DNA from: Frigoribacterium sp. JB110
GTDB lineage: Bacteria; Actinomycetota; Actinomycetes; Actinomycetales; Microbacteriaceae
NCBI RefSeq assembly: GCF_900163665.1
Contig: NZ_FUIA01000025.1
Location: 186,001 to 250,000 of the forward strand
Direction: 5' to 3'
DNA: 64,000 nucleotides
The notes under the pieces were generated by a model. It was given only the letters and a program-made list of their open reading frames with translations. It was not told where the DNA came from and did not search any database. A program made the translations under genes and the position numbers. Shown piece by piece: positions 50,885 to 60,412 of the stretch; position 1 is the first letter of the stretch; every line of letters starts with the position of its first letter.

Positions 50885-51178
50885 ACTGCGCTGGCGGCGT
50901 TGTCGTCGGTCAGGGCACTCTCGGTGCCCTTTCTCTCCTCCGCCTTGCCATCACAGCACCTGAGCCCGGCTTCGCGGTAGTCGGGAACTGTGCTGGCCGC
51001 GTTGTCGTCGGTCAGGGCACTCTCGGTGCCCTTTCTCTCCTCCGCCTTGCCATCACAGCACCTGAGCCCGGCTTCGCGGTAGTCGGGAACTGCGCTGGCG
51101 GCGTTGTCGTCGGTCAGGGCACTCTCGGTGCCCTTTCTCTCCTCCGCCTTGCCGTCACAGCATCTGAGCCAGGTTCCG
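50885..51178 (+). repeat. 102-bp tandem repeat, almost three copies
   Basis: Units start at 50885, 50987 and 51089, exactly 102 bp apart and nearly identical; the third is truncated. Each contains GTTGTCGTCGGTCAGGGCAC and then the stem GGGCAC-TCTCG-GTGCCC followed by TTTCTCTCC. A related copy lies at 56026-56094. The 416-bp gap between ilvA and greA holds only this array and the greA terminator. A long minus-strand frame through it encodes 34-residue repeats only because 102 is a multiple of 3. Confidence 0.9.
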
Positions 51179-51201
51179 CCGAGCGGACCAGGCACGCGAA
51201 A

Positions 51202-51241
51202 GAGCGGTTCCGGATGCTCTTGCGAACATCCGGAACCGCTC
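51202..51241. terminator. terminator of greA
   Basis: A 15-bp perfect stem, GAGCGGTTCCGGATG (51202-51216) and CATCCGGAACCGCTC (51227-51241), with a 10-nt loop, 46 bp after the greA stop. Confidence 0.85.
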
Positions 51242-51287
51242 GATCTCACAGTGTGCGGAACGACGCGCTGTGCGCGCCCCGCGCCGT

Positions 51288-51767
51288 TCAGCCCTCGAAG
51301 GACTCGACTTTGACGATCTCCACAGGGATCTGCTTGCCGTTCGGGGCCTCGTACGTGGTGCTCTCGCCCTCGGCGAGACCGAGGATCGCGCCGCCCAGCG
51401 GGCTCTTCTCGCTGTAGACGTCGAGGTCGGTGCCGCCGGCGATTTCGCGGCTGCCGAGCAGGAAGCGCTCCTCGTCACCCAGCACCAGAGCGGTCACGAC
51501 CGTGCCGGACTGCACGGTGCCGTTGAGTTCGGGCGCCTCGCCGACCGAGGCGTCCTTGAGCAGCGACTGCAGTGTGCGGATGCGTGCTTCCTGCTTGCCC
51601 TGTTCGTCCTTGGCAGCGTGGTAGCCGCCGTTCTCGCGCAGATCGCCCTCCTCGCGGGCGGCTTCGATGCGCTTGGCGATCTCCTCACGGCCCGTCGTCG
51701 AGAGCTCTTCGAGCTCTGAGGTGAGACGGTCGTAGGCATCCTGAGTGAGGAAGGTTGAGTCAGACAC
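51288..51767 (-). CDS. greA: transcription elongation factor GreA
   Basis: A 159-residue Gre factor that enters the RNA polymerase secondary channel and stimulates cleavage of backtracked RNA. The N-terminal coiled coil has the acidic tip in REEGDLRENGGYHAAKDEQ with its conserved Asp-Glu pair. The C-terminal FKBP-like domain has SEKSPLGGAILG. GTG start with AGAAGGGA. Complete. Confidence 0.97.
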   Translation of the reverse strand: MSDSTFLTQDAYDRLTSELEELSTTGREEIAKRIEAAREEGDLRENGGYHAAKDEQGKQEARIRTLQSLLKDASVGEAPELNGTVQSGTVVTALVLGDEERFLLGSREIAGGTDLDVYSEKSPLGGAILGLAEGESTTYEAPNGKQIPVEIVKVESFEG

Positions 51768-51852
51768 GGCATTTCCCTTCTAAGCGAATACCGGATGCGA
51801 AAGACGCCCCGGCATTGTGGCCGAGGCGTCGAGCAAGTAGCTTTCGAAGAGC

Positions 51853-52251
51853 TTAGAGCACCCAGCAGGACTTCACCAAACCCGTCGTCGCCTCGGCGAG
51901 CGTGGGGATCTCCTCGGTATGCCGTTGGGCGTGATCGCCGTCGGCGGCGTACTCGAACACCTTCCAACCGACCGTGCCGAACTCCTCATCGAGCGCCGTG
52001 AGGATGCAGGCCACGTCGCGATCGACCGGGGCCGTGAACTGGAACGACAGCGATGTCGTCGTCTCGTCGACGACCTCGAATCCGAGGTCGTCTGCATTCA
52101 CTGTGCTGACCGCGCTCGAGATCGTGTGCCAGGCGAGGTACCCGGTCAGCGCCAGAGCGCCCGCGATGACGACCACCCAGAACGCGCGGACGCGGCCGCG
52201 CCGACGCACGCGGCCGTAGCGTTCGTCGAGCAACTGCTGGGTCGTCGTCAC
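51853..52251 (-). CDS. DUF4307-domain membrane protein
   Basis: A 132-residue protein with a short basic cytoplasmic start containing ERYGR, one membrane helix (AFWVVVIAGALALTGYLAW), and an exported beta-rich domain with conserved Cys in DVACILTAL and GWKVFEY. It is a conserved actinobacterial family of unknown role, often found near greA as here. GTG start with GGAGAA. Confidence 0.88.
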   Translation of the reverse strand: MTTTQQLLDERYGRVRRRGRVRAFWVVVIAGALALTGYLAWHTISSAVSTVNADDLGFEVVDETTTSLSFQFTAPVDRDVACILTALDEEFGTVGWKVFEYAADGDHAQRHTEEIPTLAEATTGLVKSCWVL

Positions 52252-52317
52252 AAGGTTCTCCAGGCCGGGGCGGCATAGGCTGATACCACTAGGTTACGCC
52301 GCTCAGAGAGGCAATCC

Positions 52318-52632
52318 ATGCACGTACTCCAGGCGGTGTCGACGCCCGAGCCGACGCCGACGCCGACGATGACCGTCGACCCCGACCTGGTCACGCCCGG
52401 CCCCGCGGGGTTCATCACGATCGCGCTGCTGGCGATCGCCGTCGGGCTGCTGGCATTCGACATGCTGCGGCGCGTGCGGCGCGCCCGGTACCGCGAAGAG
52501 GCGCGCCTGGCGCTGGATGCGGAGGAAGCGGCTGCGCACGAAGCGACCGACGACGACGGCGATCCGGAAGCCGGTGGCGATGCCGACGACGCCGAGCCAG
52601 GAGACGCCGCGCCGGACAAACCGGCTTCCTGA
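52318..52632 (+). CDS. small membrane protein with acidic tail
   Basis: A 104-residue protein: a Pro/Thr-rich exported N-terminus (STPEPTPTPTMTV), one membrane helix (AGFITIALLAIAVGLLAFDML), a basic RRVRRARYREEA stretch and an acidic Asp/Glu/Ala-rich end. SD AGAGAGG. Divergent from the DUF4307 gene, an arrangement I associate with actinobacteria. Function unknown. Confidence 0.78.
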   Translation: MHVLQAVSTPEPTPTPTMTVDPDLVTPGPAGFITIALLAIAVGLLAFDMLRRVRRARYREEARLALDAEEAAAHEATDDDGDPEAGGDADDAEPGDAAPDKPAS

Positions 52633-52663
52633 GCGCGTCTCCAGCATCCGGGCCCTGAGCAGA

Positions 52664-53389
52664 TCAGGCCGCAGGGCCGTGGAACGGCGGGTCGAGCACG
52701 AGCAGCAGGGCGGCCGTCCAGTGGCACAGGAACGCCAGCACAGTGCAGACATGGAAGATCTCGTGGAACCCGAAGTGGTTCGGTGACGGGTTCGGGCGCT
52801 TGAGCGCATACACGACGGCACCGAGTGAGTAGAGCAGGCCGCCGACGATCACCAGGATCATCATGGCAGGATTCGCTTCGAACAGCTGCGGCAGGTACAT
52901 CACGGCAGCCCACCCGAGTGCGAGATAGAGCGCGACGTAGAGCCAGCGCGGCGCGCCGATCCACAGCACGCGGAACAGGATGCCGAGGATCGCTCCCGCC
53001 CACACGATGCTGAGCAGCAGCACGCCGTTCCCGAACGGCAGCGCGAGCACGCCGACCGGGGTGTAGGTTCCCGCGATGAGGAGCAGGATGTTCGCGTGGT
53101 CGATGCGCTTGAGCACGGCCTTGGTGCGCGGCCCCCAGTTGAACCGGTGATACACGGCTGAGTTGCCGAACAGCATCAGCGACGATGCCATGAACACGGC
53201 TGATGCCCATTTCGCCGGGGCACCCTGCGCAAGGCTGATCAGCACGATACCTGCTGCGATGGCGACCGGAAACGTGCCAGCGTGGATCCAGCCGCGCCAC
53301 GACGGCTTCTCCTCGCTCAGGGGTGCGTTGGCCTCGGCATCGATCAGCGGAAGCTGGGGAACATCGGGTGCGCGTCGGGAGCGTGCCAT
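52664..53389 (-). CDS. trhA: hemolysin III family (PAQR) membrane protein
   Basis: A 241-residue seven-helix protein of the YqfA/TrhA family, distantly related to adiponectin receptors. The zinc-site pattern is present: NSAVYHRFNW (His), RIDHANILLLIAGTYTP, and HFGFHEIFHVCTVLAF with two His near the end. In E. coli TrhA affects membrane energetics; the reaction is not known. ATG at 53389 follows TAGGCT by 6 nt. Confidence 0.94.
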   Translation of the reverse strand: MARSRRAPDVPQLPLIDAEANAPLSEEKPSWRGWIHAGTFPVAIAAGIVLISLAQGAPAKWASAVFMASSLMLFGNSAVYHRFNWGPRTKAVLKRIDHANILLLIAGTYTPVGVLALPFGNGVLLLSIVWAGAILGILFRVLWIGAPRWLYVALYLALGWAAVMYLPQLFEANPAMMILVIVGGLLYSLGAVVYALKRPNPSPNHFGFHEIFHVCTVLAFLCHWTAALLLVLDPPFHGPAA

Positions 53390-53395
53390 CTTCGA

Positions 53396-53401
53396 AGCCT
53401 A
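53396..53401 (-). promoter_or_regulatory. -10 box of trhA (leaderless)
   Basis: TAGGCT on the minus strand, 6 nt before the ATG at 53389. Confidence 0.5.
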
Positions 53402-53477
53402 CGCATTCGCACATGCCGAATCACGCACATGGCGGGCTGCTCATCGCGATGGCTAACGGATGCACAGCGCGGCCGGG

Positions 53478-53483
53478 TACCGT
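53478..53483 (+). promoter_or_regulatory. -10 box of uppS (leaderless)
   Basis: TACCGT, 6 nt before the GTG at 53490; the intervening AGGAGG is too close to serve as SD. Confidence 0.5.
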
Positions 53484-53489
53484 AGGAGG

Positions 53490-54275
53490 GTGACGAGCAA
53501 GCGGTCGACTGAGGGGCGTGGCCTCCTTTATCGGCTCTACAACGCGCGGCTGAAGCGCCAGATCGATCGCGCAACGGTGCCGCACCACGTGGCGATGATC
53601 ATCGATGGCAACCGACGTTGGGCCAGGCAGCTCGGCTTCGACACGGCCGCTCACGGGCACCGCGCCGGCGCGTCGAAGATGGAGGAGTTCGTCGCCTGGT
53701 GCGACGACATCGGCGTCGAGGTCGTGACGCTGTACCTGCTCTCGAACGACAACGTCGTCAAGCGCGACGCGACGGAGATCACCGACCTCATCGAGATCAT
53801 CGCGGGCCTCGCTGGTCGGCTTTCGCGCCGAGGCGATTGGCGCGTGCAGCACGTGGGGCGATCCGACAACCTGCCGGAGCACCTCGTGGATGCGCTGCGC
53901 GATGCCGAGACGCTGACGGCGGCGAACGTCGGCCTGCACGTCAACCTCGCGGCCGGCTACGGAGGCAGGTACGAGATCGTCGACGCCGTGCGGCAGATCA
54001 TCCAGAAGCACTCGTCGAACGGCGGCAGCCTCGACGAGCTCGGAGCGAGTCTCACGCCGGAGACGATCGGCGAGCATCTCTACACGCGCGGTCAGCCTGA
54101 TCCGGATCTGGTCATCCGGACCAGCGGCGAGCAGCGCCTCAGCGACTTCCTCGTGTGGCAGAGCGCGCACAGCGAGTTCTACTTCATGGAGGCGCTCGGC
54201 CCGGATCTGCGTGAGATCGATTTCCTGCGCGCCATCCGTGACTACACCACGCGCGAGCGACGCTTCGGCAAGTAG
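53490..54275 (+). CDS. uppS: isoprenyl (Z-prenyl) transferase, UppS family
   Basis: A 261-residue cis-prenyltransferase. VPHHVAMIIDGNRRWARQLG holds the catalytic Asp, followed by GHRAGASKMEEF, TLYLLSNDN and the C-terminal PDPDLVIRTSGEQRLSDFLVWQSAHSEF signature. The product length is not readable; it may make the short or decaprenyl lipid carrier for cell-wall synthesis at the membrane. GTG at 53490 is set by a TACCGT box 6 nt upstream. Confidence 0.94.
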   Translation: MTSKRSTEGRGLLYRLYNARLKRQIDRATVPHHVAMIIDGNRRWARQLGFDTAAHGHRAGASKMEEFVAWCDDIGVEVVTLYLLSNDNVVKRDATEITDLIEIIAGLAGRLSRRGDWRVQHVGRSDNLPEHLVDALRDAETLTAANVGLHVNLAAGYGGRYEIVDAVRQIIQKHSSNGGSLDELGASLTPETIGEHLYTRGQPDPDLVIRTSGEQRLSDFLVWQSAHSEFYFMEALGPDLREIDFLRAIRDYTTRERRFGK

Positions 54276-54584
54276 GCCGCCGCGGCTCCGATCGCTCTGA
54301 CACAGCGCGGCCGAACGGGTGCTCCGGCATCGCTTCGACCGCGTGGTCCCGCGGCGTCGAGCCGGCCGGTCGTCCGGATCGCCTGCGCCGTGCACATGCC
54401 AGCCACACGACGTTCACGGATACGTCACGCGACACGCCAGCATCGCGCCGATGAAGGTCGCCGGTGGGGCGTAGCTTCACAGGTATCGGGCAGAGCGCCC
54501 GTTCGAGTCGGCCTCACGGAAGCGACTCGCGAACCCACGGTCGACTCGTAGAAGCCGGGCAGGTTCCCGGGGCGGGAGTGGGTT
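54276..54584. other. 309-bp intergenic region before phoH
   Basis: No frame here looks like a real gene. It is GC-rich apart from the stretch around 54400-54480. It presumably holds the phoH promoter; TAGAAG at 54549 lies too far upstream for a leaderless start, and phoH has the SD-like GGGAGTG. No clear terminator for uppS was found. Confidence 0.5.
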
Positions 54585-55940
54585 GTGACCACGATCAACA
54601 CGCAGCAGTCCTCGCGCACGAACGAGCAGGGAGCGCATGACGCGGCCGATCAGCGGTTGCGGACGTATGTGCTCGACACCTCCGTTCTGCTGAGTGATCC
54701 ACGCGCTCTGTTCCGCTTCGCGGAGCATTCGCTCGTCATCCCGGTCGTCGTCGTCAGCGAGCTCGAGGGCAAGCGGCACGATCCGGAGCTCGGTTATTTT
54801 GCGCGACAAGCGCTGCGCTACCTCGACGGCCTGCGCATCGAACATGGGCGGCTCGACTTCCCCGTCTCCGTGGGGGAGGGAACCCTCCGCGTCGAACTGA
54901 ACAACATCGATCAGCAGGTGCTGCCCCGCGGCATCCGGCTGGCCGACAACGACAGTCGCATTCTCGCGGTCGCCTCGCACCTGCAGCAGGACGGGCAGGA
55001 CGTCACGGTCGTTTCGAAGGATCTGCCGATGCGCGTGAAGGCCGCATCGATCGGGCTGCAGGCAGAGGAGTATCTGGCCGAGCAGGCCGTCGACTCCGGA
55101 TGGACGGGGGTCGCCTCGCTCGCGCTCTCTGGCGACGACATGGCCGACCTCTACGACGCCGAGGTCGGCGTGCATGAGGACGCGGCCGGCCTGCCGATCA
55201 ACACCGGGCTGGTCATCCAGTCGGAGCGCGGATCGGCACTCGGGCGCATCGTGGGCGACGGAGAGTTCAAGCTCGTGCGCGGCGACGGCGACGTGTTCGG
55301 TCTGCACGGCCGCTCCGCCGAGCAGCGCATCGCCATCGATCTGCTGCAGGACCCGGAAGTCGGCATCGTCTCGCTCGGCGGCAAGGCCGGTACCGGCAAG
55401 TCGGCGCTGGCACTGTGCGCCGGGCTCGAGCAGGTGCTGGAGCGCCAGCAGCAGAAGAAGATCATCGTCTTCCGGCCGCTGTTCGCCGTCGGCGGGCAGG
55501 AGCTCGGCTACCTGCCGGGCGACCAGGGCGAGAAGATGAACCCGTGGGGTCAGGCGGTGTACGACACTCTCGGCTCCGTCGTCTCGGAGAACGTGCTCGA
55601 CGAGGTGATGGCGCGCGGGCTGATCGAGGTGATGCCGCTCACTCACATCAGGGGACGCTCGCTGCACGATGCGTTCGTGATCGTCGACGAGGCGCAGTCG
55701 CTGGAGCGGAACGTGCTGCTGACGGTGCTCAGCCGCATCGGGCAGAACTCGAAGGTGGTGCTCACGCACGACATGCAGCAGCGCGACAATCTGAGGGTCG
55801 GCCGCCATGACGGTGTTGCCAGCGTCATCGAGACGCTGAAGGGCCACGGGCTGTTCGCCCACGTCACCCTCACCCGCAGCGAGCGTTCGGCGATCGCGGC
55901 GCTGGTGACCAACCTGCTGGAGACGGGGGAGCTGGCGTAG
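54585..55940 (+). CDS. phoH: PIN-domain/PhoH-like ATPase
   Basis: A 451-residue two-domain protein. The N-terminal PIN nuclease domain (about 25-165) has [13 protein letters not shown] and [12 protein letters not shown] acidic residues; the C-terminal PhoH ATPase has Walker [13 protein letters not shown] and Walker B VIVDEAQS, plus THDMQQRDN. This is the PhoH2-type arrangement described in mycobacteria as an RNA-cutting helicase, sometimes preceded by a small antitoxin; none is seen here. GTG start with GGGAGTG. Confidence 0.94.
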   Translation: MTTINTQQSSRTNEQGAHDAADQRLRTYVLDTSVLLSDPRALFRFAEHSLVIPVVVVSELEGKRHDPELGYFARQALRYLDGLRIEHGRLDFPVSVGEGTLRVELNNIDQQVLPRGIRLADNDSRILAVASHLQQDGQDVTVVSKDLPMRVKAASIGLQAEEYLAEQAVDSGWTGVASLALSGDDMADLYDAEVGVHEDAAGLPINTGLVIQSERGSALGRIVGDGEFKLVRGDGDVFGLHGRSAEQRIAIDLLQDPEVGIVSLGGKAGTGKSALALCAGLEQVLERQQQKKIIVFRPLFAVGGQELGYLPGDQGEKMNPWGQAVYDTLGSVVSENVLDEVMARGLIEVMPLTHIRGRSLHDAFVIVDEAQSLERNVLLTVLSRIGQNSKVVLTHDMQQRDNLRVGRHDGVASVIETLKGHGLFAHVTLTRSERSAIAALVTNLLETGELA

Positions 55941-55959
55941 TTCGGAACCCAGGACGCAC

Positions 55960-55999
55960 GAAGCGGGGCGGTGAGGAAGGATCCTCACCGCCCCGCTTC
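55960..55999. terminator. terminator of phoH
   Basis: A 17-bp perfect stem (GAAGCGGGGCGGTGAGG at 55960-55976 with its complement at 55983-55999) and a 6-nt loop, 20 bp after the phoH stop. Confidence 0.88.
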
Positions 56000-56025
56000 A
56001 GCGAATTCGTGCACTGGTGCGTCTC

Positions 56026-56094
56026 TGGGAAGGCGGAGGAGGGAAGGGCACCGAGAGTGCCCTGACCGACGACAACGTAGCCAGAGGCGTGCCA
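56026..56094 (-). repeat. dispersed copy of the 102-bp repeat core
   Basis: On the minus strand this reads CGTTGTCGTCGGTCAGGGCA, then CTCTCGGTGCCCTTCCCTCCTCC, matching about 55 bases of the units at 50885-51178, including the GGGCAC-TCTCG-GTGCCC stem. It lies about 10 bp downstream of the fumC stop in the same orientation as the gene, as the other copies do after ilvA. Confidence 0.85.
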
Positions 56095-56103
56095 GGGCGC
56101 GAA

Positions 56104-57498
56104 TCAGCCCGGGTGGGTCATGGAGAGGAGGTCGAGCTTCTCATCCAGCTGCGCCTCGGTGATCTCGCCGCGCTCGACGTAGCCGAGGTCGATGACGGCC
56201 TCGCGGACGGTGATGCCCTTGGCGACCGAGTGCTTGGCGATCTTCGCTGCGGCCTCGTAGCCGATCAGACCGTTCAGCGGTGTGACGATCGAGGGGCTCA
56301 TGCCCGCCAGCGCGGTGACGCGCTCGATGTTCGCCTGCAACCCGTCGACAGTCTTGTCGGCCAGCGTGCGGGAGGCGTTCGAGAGCAGCCGGATCGACTC
56401 CAGCAGCGCCGTGCCCATCACGGGAATGGCGACATTCAGCTCGAATGCACCGGATGCGCCGGCCCACGCGACCGTCGCGTCGTTGCCGATGACGCGGGCG
56501 GCGACCATCAGCGTGGCCTCGGGGATGACCGGGTTGACCTTGCCAGGCATGATCGACGACCCCGGCTGCAGGTCGGGGAGGTGCAGCTCGCCGAGCCCCG
56601 TGTTCGGACCGGAACCCATCCAGCGCAGGTCGTTGTTGATCTTCGTCAGCGACACGGCGATCGTGCGAAGGGCCCCGGATGCCTCGACGAGGCCGTCGCG
56701 GTTCGCCTGCGCCTCGAAGTGGTCGACCGCCTCGGTCAGCGGCAGACCCGTCTCAGCGACGAGGTTCGCGATGACCTTCTGCGGGAAGCCCTGGGGCGTG
56801 TTGATTCCGGTGCCGGTGGCCGTGCCGCCCTGAGGGACCTCGGCGACATGGCCGATCGTCGCCTCGACGCGCTCGATGCCGAGGCGCATCTGGCGGGCGT
56901 AGCCGCCGAACTCCTGACCCAGAGTGACGGGAGTGGCGTCCATGAGGTGGGTGCGGCCGGACTTCACGACCGGCTTCCACTCCTCGGCCTTCGCTTCGAA
57001 CGCCTTCGCGAGGTGATCGAGCGCGGGAACGAGGTCGCGCAGCAGCGCCTCCGTCACGGCGACGTGCACCGACGTCGGGAACACGTCGTTGGACGACTGC
57101 GATGCGTTGACGTGGTCGTTCGGGTGCACCTCGCTGCCGAGCTTCTCGGTGGCGAGCGTCGAGAGCACCTCGTTCATGTTCATGTTCGAGGAGGTGCCGG
57201 AGCCGGTCTGGTACGTGTCGACGGGGAACTCCGCCTCATAGCCGCCGGCGACGATCTGGTCGGCCGCCCACGCGATGGCGTCGGCGATTCCGCCGTCGAG
57301 CGTGCCGAGGTCCTTGTTCGCCAGCGCGGCCGCCTTCTTGATGCGTGCAAGGGCGTGGATGTGGCGGGTCTCGAGGCCCTTGCCCGAGATGGGGAAGTTG
57401 TCGACGGCGCGCTGCGTCTGGGCGCGGTACAGAGCGTCCTTGGGGACGTGCACCTCGCCCATGGTGTCGTGCTCGATCCGGTACTCGGTCTCGGACAT
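56104..57498 (-). CDS. fumC: class II fumarate hydratase
   Basis: A 464-residue homotetrameric, iron-free fumarase that interconverts fumarate and malate in the TCA cycle. Conserved regions: [51 protein letters not shown], the [15 protein letters not shown] signature loop and [12 protein letters not shown] at 57498 with AAGGAG. Last gene of the xseA-xseB-DUF4245-carbonic anhydrase run, after a 36-bp gap. Confidence 0.97.
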   Translation of the reverse strand: MSETEYRIEHDTMGEVHVPKDALYRAQTQRAVDNFPISGKGLETRHIHALARIKKAAALANKDLGTLDGGIADAIAWAADQIVAGGYEAEFPVDTYQTGSGTSSNMNMNEVLSTLATEKLGSEVHPNDHVNASQSSNDVFPTSVHVAVTEALLRDLVPALDHLAKAFEAKAEEWKPVVKSGRTHLMDATPVTLGQEFGGYARQMRLGIERVEATIGHVAEVPQGGTATGTGINTPQGFPQKVIANLVAETGLPLTEAVDHFEAQANRDGLVEASGALRTIAVSLTKINNDLRWMGSGPNTGLGELHLPDLQPGSSIMPGKVNPVIPEATLMVAARVIGNDATVAWAGASGAFELNVAIPVMGTALLESIRLLSNASRTLADKTVDGLQANIERVTALAGMSPSIVTPLNGLIGYEAAAKIAKHSVAKGITVREAVIDLGYVERGEITEAQLDEKLDLLSMTHPG

Positions 57499-57534
57499 GT
57501 CTCTCCTTACCTCAGGCCGCATCCCTGCGGCAGT

Positions 57535-58167
57535 TCACTGTTCCGCGCCGACGACGACGCGCGGCTCGACCTTGCCCTCTGCGAGGCGGTAGTTGGCGCC
57601 GACGATGCCGAGGCGGCCCTCGGCCACGGCTTCGCTGATCAGCTCGGAGTGGCGCAGGATCGACGCGACCGTCTGCTCGAGGTGGCGTCGTCCGACGTTC
57701 TCGGCGCTCACCGTCTCGTGTGTGACGCCCTCGTCGCTGCCTGCGCGCAGCTCGGACTGCACAGCGGGCACGATCGGCGCAATCAGGCGCCAGATGTACG
57801 GAGGCAGCGGCTCCTTGTCGATGTCGAAGCTGTCGATCGCCGCGCGGACGGCCCCGCACGCGTCGTGGCTGAGCACCACGATCAGCGGCACCTTGAGGAC
57901 CTCGACCGCGTACTCGAGCGACCCCATGATCGACTCGCCCGTCACCTGTCCGGCGTTGCGGACGACGAACAGGTCGCCGAGCCCCATGTCGAAGATGATC
58001 TCTGCTGCCAGCCGGGAGTCGGAACAGCCGAACAGGGCAGCTCGCGGTGCCTGGGATGCGGCGAGCTCGTTGCGGCGACCGGCGTCCTGGTGCGGGTGCT
58101 CAGGGGCGTTCTCGACGAACCGTCGGTTGCCGTCGAGCATCTGGTTCCAGACGTCTGCGGGGATCAT
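57535..58167 (-). CDS. beta-class carbonic anhydrase
   Basis: A 210-residue zinc enzyme that interconverts CO2 and bicarbonate. Zinc ligands are C48 in FGCSDSR, H101 and C104 in SHDACGAV; the Asp-Arg dyad D50/R52 is intact, and RNAGQVTGESIMGSLEYA is the usual second motif. ATG overlaps the DUF4245 stop (ATGA). Confidence 0.95.
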   Translation of the reverse strand: MIPADVWNQMLDGNRRFVENAPEHPHQDAGRRNELAASQAPRAALFGCSDSRLAAEIIFDMGLGDLFVVRNAGQVTGESIMGSLEYAVEVLKVPLIVVLSHDACGAVRAAIDSFDIDKEPLPPYIWRLIAPIVPAVQSELRAGSDEGVTHETVSAENVGRRHLEQTVASILRHSELISEAVAEGRLGIVGANYRLAEGKVEPRVVVGAEQ

Positions 58168-58805
58168 GTCGCGTCCTCCTCCTGGTCGCCTGCGGCGAGG
58201 CTGTCATGGATCTGATCGGAGAGCAGGCTCGCCATCTCGGCTGTGGTGTCGGCGGGCGCCGAGCCGTACAGCAGCACATAGCCGTCGCCGAGCGCTGTGC
58301 CGATGGCGTACGAGACGGGGGAGTCGCTCTGTGCGCCGCCGATGTCGTACACGCTCCACTCCACGCCGTCGATGGTCGTGGTGTCGTCGGCGCGAGCGCC
58401 CGAGAGCTCCTGCGCCGCCCAGGTCTCGTCGCCGTCGAAGCCCTGCACAAGCGTGACGTAGTCCTTCTCATCGGGGGTGAGATGCACGACCTTCCACGAC
58501 ACGACCGTCGAGGGGGAGACCTCGGCGGCGTTGACGCCCCATCCGGTCGAAAGGTCGGCGACCAACGGAGTATGGCCGTACGCCTCTTCAGCGTTGTCGG
58601 CGATGGCCGCCACATCGATTTCGGGGCGCTCGGGGGACGTTCCGCGGGGAACGCCGAGCATCACCACGACCACGATCAGCAGGGTGACGCCCAGTGCGAT
58701 GATCAGGTTCCGGACGTTCTGACTGTTCCGGTACGCGGCCGAGCGAGCGGCCTTCTGCGCTGCGATGTCCTCTGCGGCCTGCTGGTCGGATGCCCCGTTC
58801 GCCAT
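58164..58805 (-). CDS. DUF4245-domain membrane protein
   Basis: A 213-residue protein with a cytoplasmic N-terminus, one membrane helix (VRNLIIALGVTLLIVVVVML) and an exported domain (VADLSTGWGVNAAEVSP, TWAAQELSGA, VLLYGSAP). It is an actinobacterial family of unknown function, typically next to xseB and fumC as here. ATG shares one base with the xseB stop (TGATG). Confidence 0.9.
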   Translation of the reverse strand: MANGASDQQAAEDIAAQKAARSAAYRNSQNVRNLIIALGVTLLIVVVVMLGVPRGTSPERPEIDVAAIADNAEEAYGHTPLVADLSTGWGVNAAEVSPSTVVSWKVVHLTPDEKDYVTLVQGFDGDETWAAQELSGARADDTTTIDGVEWSVYDIGGAQSDSPVSYAIGTALGDGYVLLYGSAPADTTAEMASLLSDQIHDSLAAGDQEEDAT

Positions 58806-59044
58806 CACTCGGCCTCTGCGGCGGCCTCTGGCCTTGCGGCTTCCAACCTGCTCTTCGCGCCGCGCAGCCACTCCTCGCAGCGCGCGGCGAGAGCCTCTCC
58901 GCGCTCCCAGAGCGACAGCGACTGCTCGAGCGTGGCCGCGCCCTGCTCGAGTTCGGACACGACGCGGACGAGTTCATCGCGCGCCTGCTCGAAGGAGAGC
59001 GAGGCGACGTCGGCGGGGGCAGGATGATCCGTCATCGTAGCCAT
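58805..59044 (-). CDS. xseB: exodeoxyribonuclease VII small subunit
   Basis: A 79-residue helical protein with [37 protein letters not shown], the standard XseB core. It binds XseA to form the single-strand-specific exonuclease. ATG at 59044 lies 1 bp after the xseA stop with GGAAGA as SD; ATG at 59035 is an alternative. Confidence 0.94.
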   Translation of the reverse strand: MATMTDHPAPADVASLSFEQARDELVRVVSELEQGAATLEQSLSLWERGEALAARCEEWLRGAKSRLEAARPEAAAEAE

Positions 59045-59045
59045 T

Positions 59046-60350
59046 CTATTCTTCCGATCCGGTCGGCGCCGCCACGGGCGAGGCATCGACGCTGCCGTGC
59101 GAGACGGCGGCGATCGAGCCATGCTCGACTGTGAGGATGAGTCGTGTGTCGGCCGGGGCCTGGGCCGGTTCGCGCACGATCCGGCCGGCCTCGTCCTGGG
59201 CGATGGCGTAGCCGCGGCTGAGGGTCGACGCGGGGGAGAGAGCGCGCAGCGATGCGCGGAGCTCTCCTGTGCGCGCCTCCGCCTGTCGCAATGCGCGATC
59301 GACGGCTTCGCGGCCGCGCGATACCTGTAGGAACACGTCCTGTGCGCGGTCGCGGATGATCCGGTCGGGCTCGCGCAGTGCGGGGCGCGAGCGCATCTGT
59401 TCGAGCTGGGCGAGGTCGTTCGTGATGCGCTGCGTCAGACGCATCTTCGCCCTCGCGCGCAGCTCGGCGATGAGGGCGCGCTGCTCCCCGACATCCGGGA
59501 CCACTCTCTTGGCGGCATCTGTGGGCGTGGACGCGCGCAGGTCGGCGACGTCGTCGAGCAGCGGGTGATCGTTCTCGTGGCCGATGGCGCTGACGACGGG
59601 CGTGGTCGCGGCCGCAACAGCGCGCAGCAGGCGCTCATCGCTGAAGCCGAGCAGCGTCTGCGGGTCACCCCCGCCGCGCGCGATCACGATCACATCGACC
59701 GAGTCGTCGGCCTCGAGCTTCTCGAGGGCTGCGAGCACGTCGGGCACGCAGCGGTCGCCCTGCACCGCCGCGTGCTCGGTGCGGAAGTTCACCTCGGGCC
59801 AACGCAGCTCGGCGTTGCGGAGCACGTCGCGCTCGGCGTCGCTGCGCTCGCCGGTGATGAGGCCGATGCGATGGGGCAGGAAGGGGACGGGCTTCTTTCG
59901 CGCAGGGTCGAACAGTCCCTCGGACTTCAACTGTGCTCGCAGCCGCTCGAGCCGCTCGAGCTGGTCGCCGAGCCCGACGTGGCGCATGGAGCTGACCTGG
60001 AAGGCCAGCTCCCCGCCCTTGACCCAGTAGTCCGTTTTGACGTTCGCGATCACGTGGTCGCCGACCTTCAGATCGGCCGGCAGGCGACTGCGCACGCTCG
60101 ACCACACCCGCACCGAGATGTGGGCGTCGGTCTGGAGATCCTTCAGACGGCCGAACGTGGCGCCGGCGCGCACGTTCCATGACGTGATCTCGCCCTCGAC
60201 CCAGAGCGAGCCCCAGCGTTCGATGAAGCCACGGATGGTTCTGCCGAGCCGTTCGACGGACGTCGGAGCGTCGGAGGAGGACTCCGATGGTGCGACGCTG
60301 TCGGGCGGGGGAGCCTGACCCGGCACCGGCTCGGTGCTGAAGGTGGTCAT
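59046..60350 (-). CDS. xseA: exodeoxyribonuclease VII large subunit
   Basis: A 434-residue nuclease subunit. The N-terminal OB-fold (about 35-130, [22 protein letters not shown]) binds single-stranded DNA, and the catalytic domain has [77 protein letters not shown] long coiled coil and [15 protein letters not shown] follow. First gene of the xseA-xseB-DUF4245-CA-fumC run; the promoter is shared with divergent ispH. Confidence 0.96.
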   Translation of the reverse strand: MTTFSTEPVPGQAPPPDSVAPSESSSDAPTSVERLGRTIRGFIERWGSLWVEGEITSWNVRAGATFGRLKDLQTDAHISVRVWSSVRSRLPADLKVGDHVIANVKTDYWVKGGELAFQVSSMRHVGLGDQLERLERLRAQLKSEGLFDPARKKPVPFLPHRIGLITGERSDAERDVLRNAELRWPEVNFRTEHAAVQGDRCVPDVLAALEKLEADDSVDVIVIARGGGDPQTLLGFSDERLLRAVAAATTPVVSAIGHENDHPLLDDVADLRASTPTDAAKRVVPDVGEQRALIAELRARAKMRLTQRITNDLAQLEQMRSRPALREPDRIIRDRAQDVFLQVSRGREAVDRALRQAEARTGELRASLRALSPASTLSRGYAIAQDEAGRIVREPAQAPADTRLILTVEHGSIAAVSHGSVDASPVAAPTGSEE

Positions 60351-60400
60351 CGTCTGCCTCTCGTCGCTTCGGATATCGGCCGATGCTCAAGTGCCGCCCG

Positions 60401-60406
60401 TAGACT
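60401..60406 (+). promoter_or_regulatory. -10 box of ispH (leaderless)
   Basis: TAGACT, 6 nt before the GTG at 60413; no SD in between. Confidence 0.6.
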
Positions 60407-60412
60407 GGGCGG

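Noticed and set aside
50885..51178. CRISPR array
   Set aside because: Repeat units are contiguous 102-bp copies with no unique spacers, and no cas genes are present.
49531..51249. A 572-residue minus-strand frame with three 34-residue repeats (LRCCDGKAEERKGTESALTD)
   Set aside because: It runs antisense through ilvA and picks up the 102-bp repeats, which stay in frame only because 102 is divisible by 3. No SD and no recognisable fold.
54585..55940. phoH as a toxin-antitoxin pair
   Set aside because: No small antitoxin frame with an SD or leaderless start was found in the 309 bp upstream.
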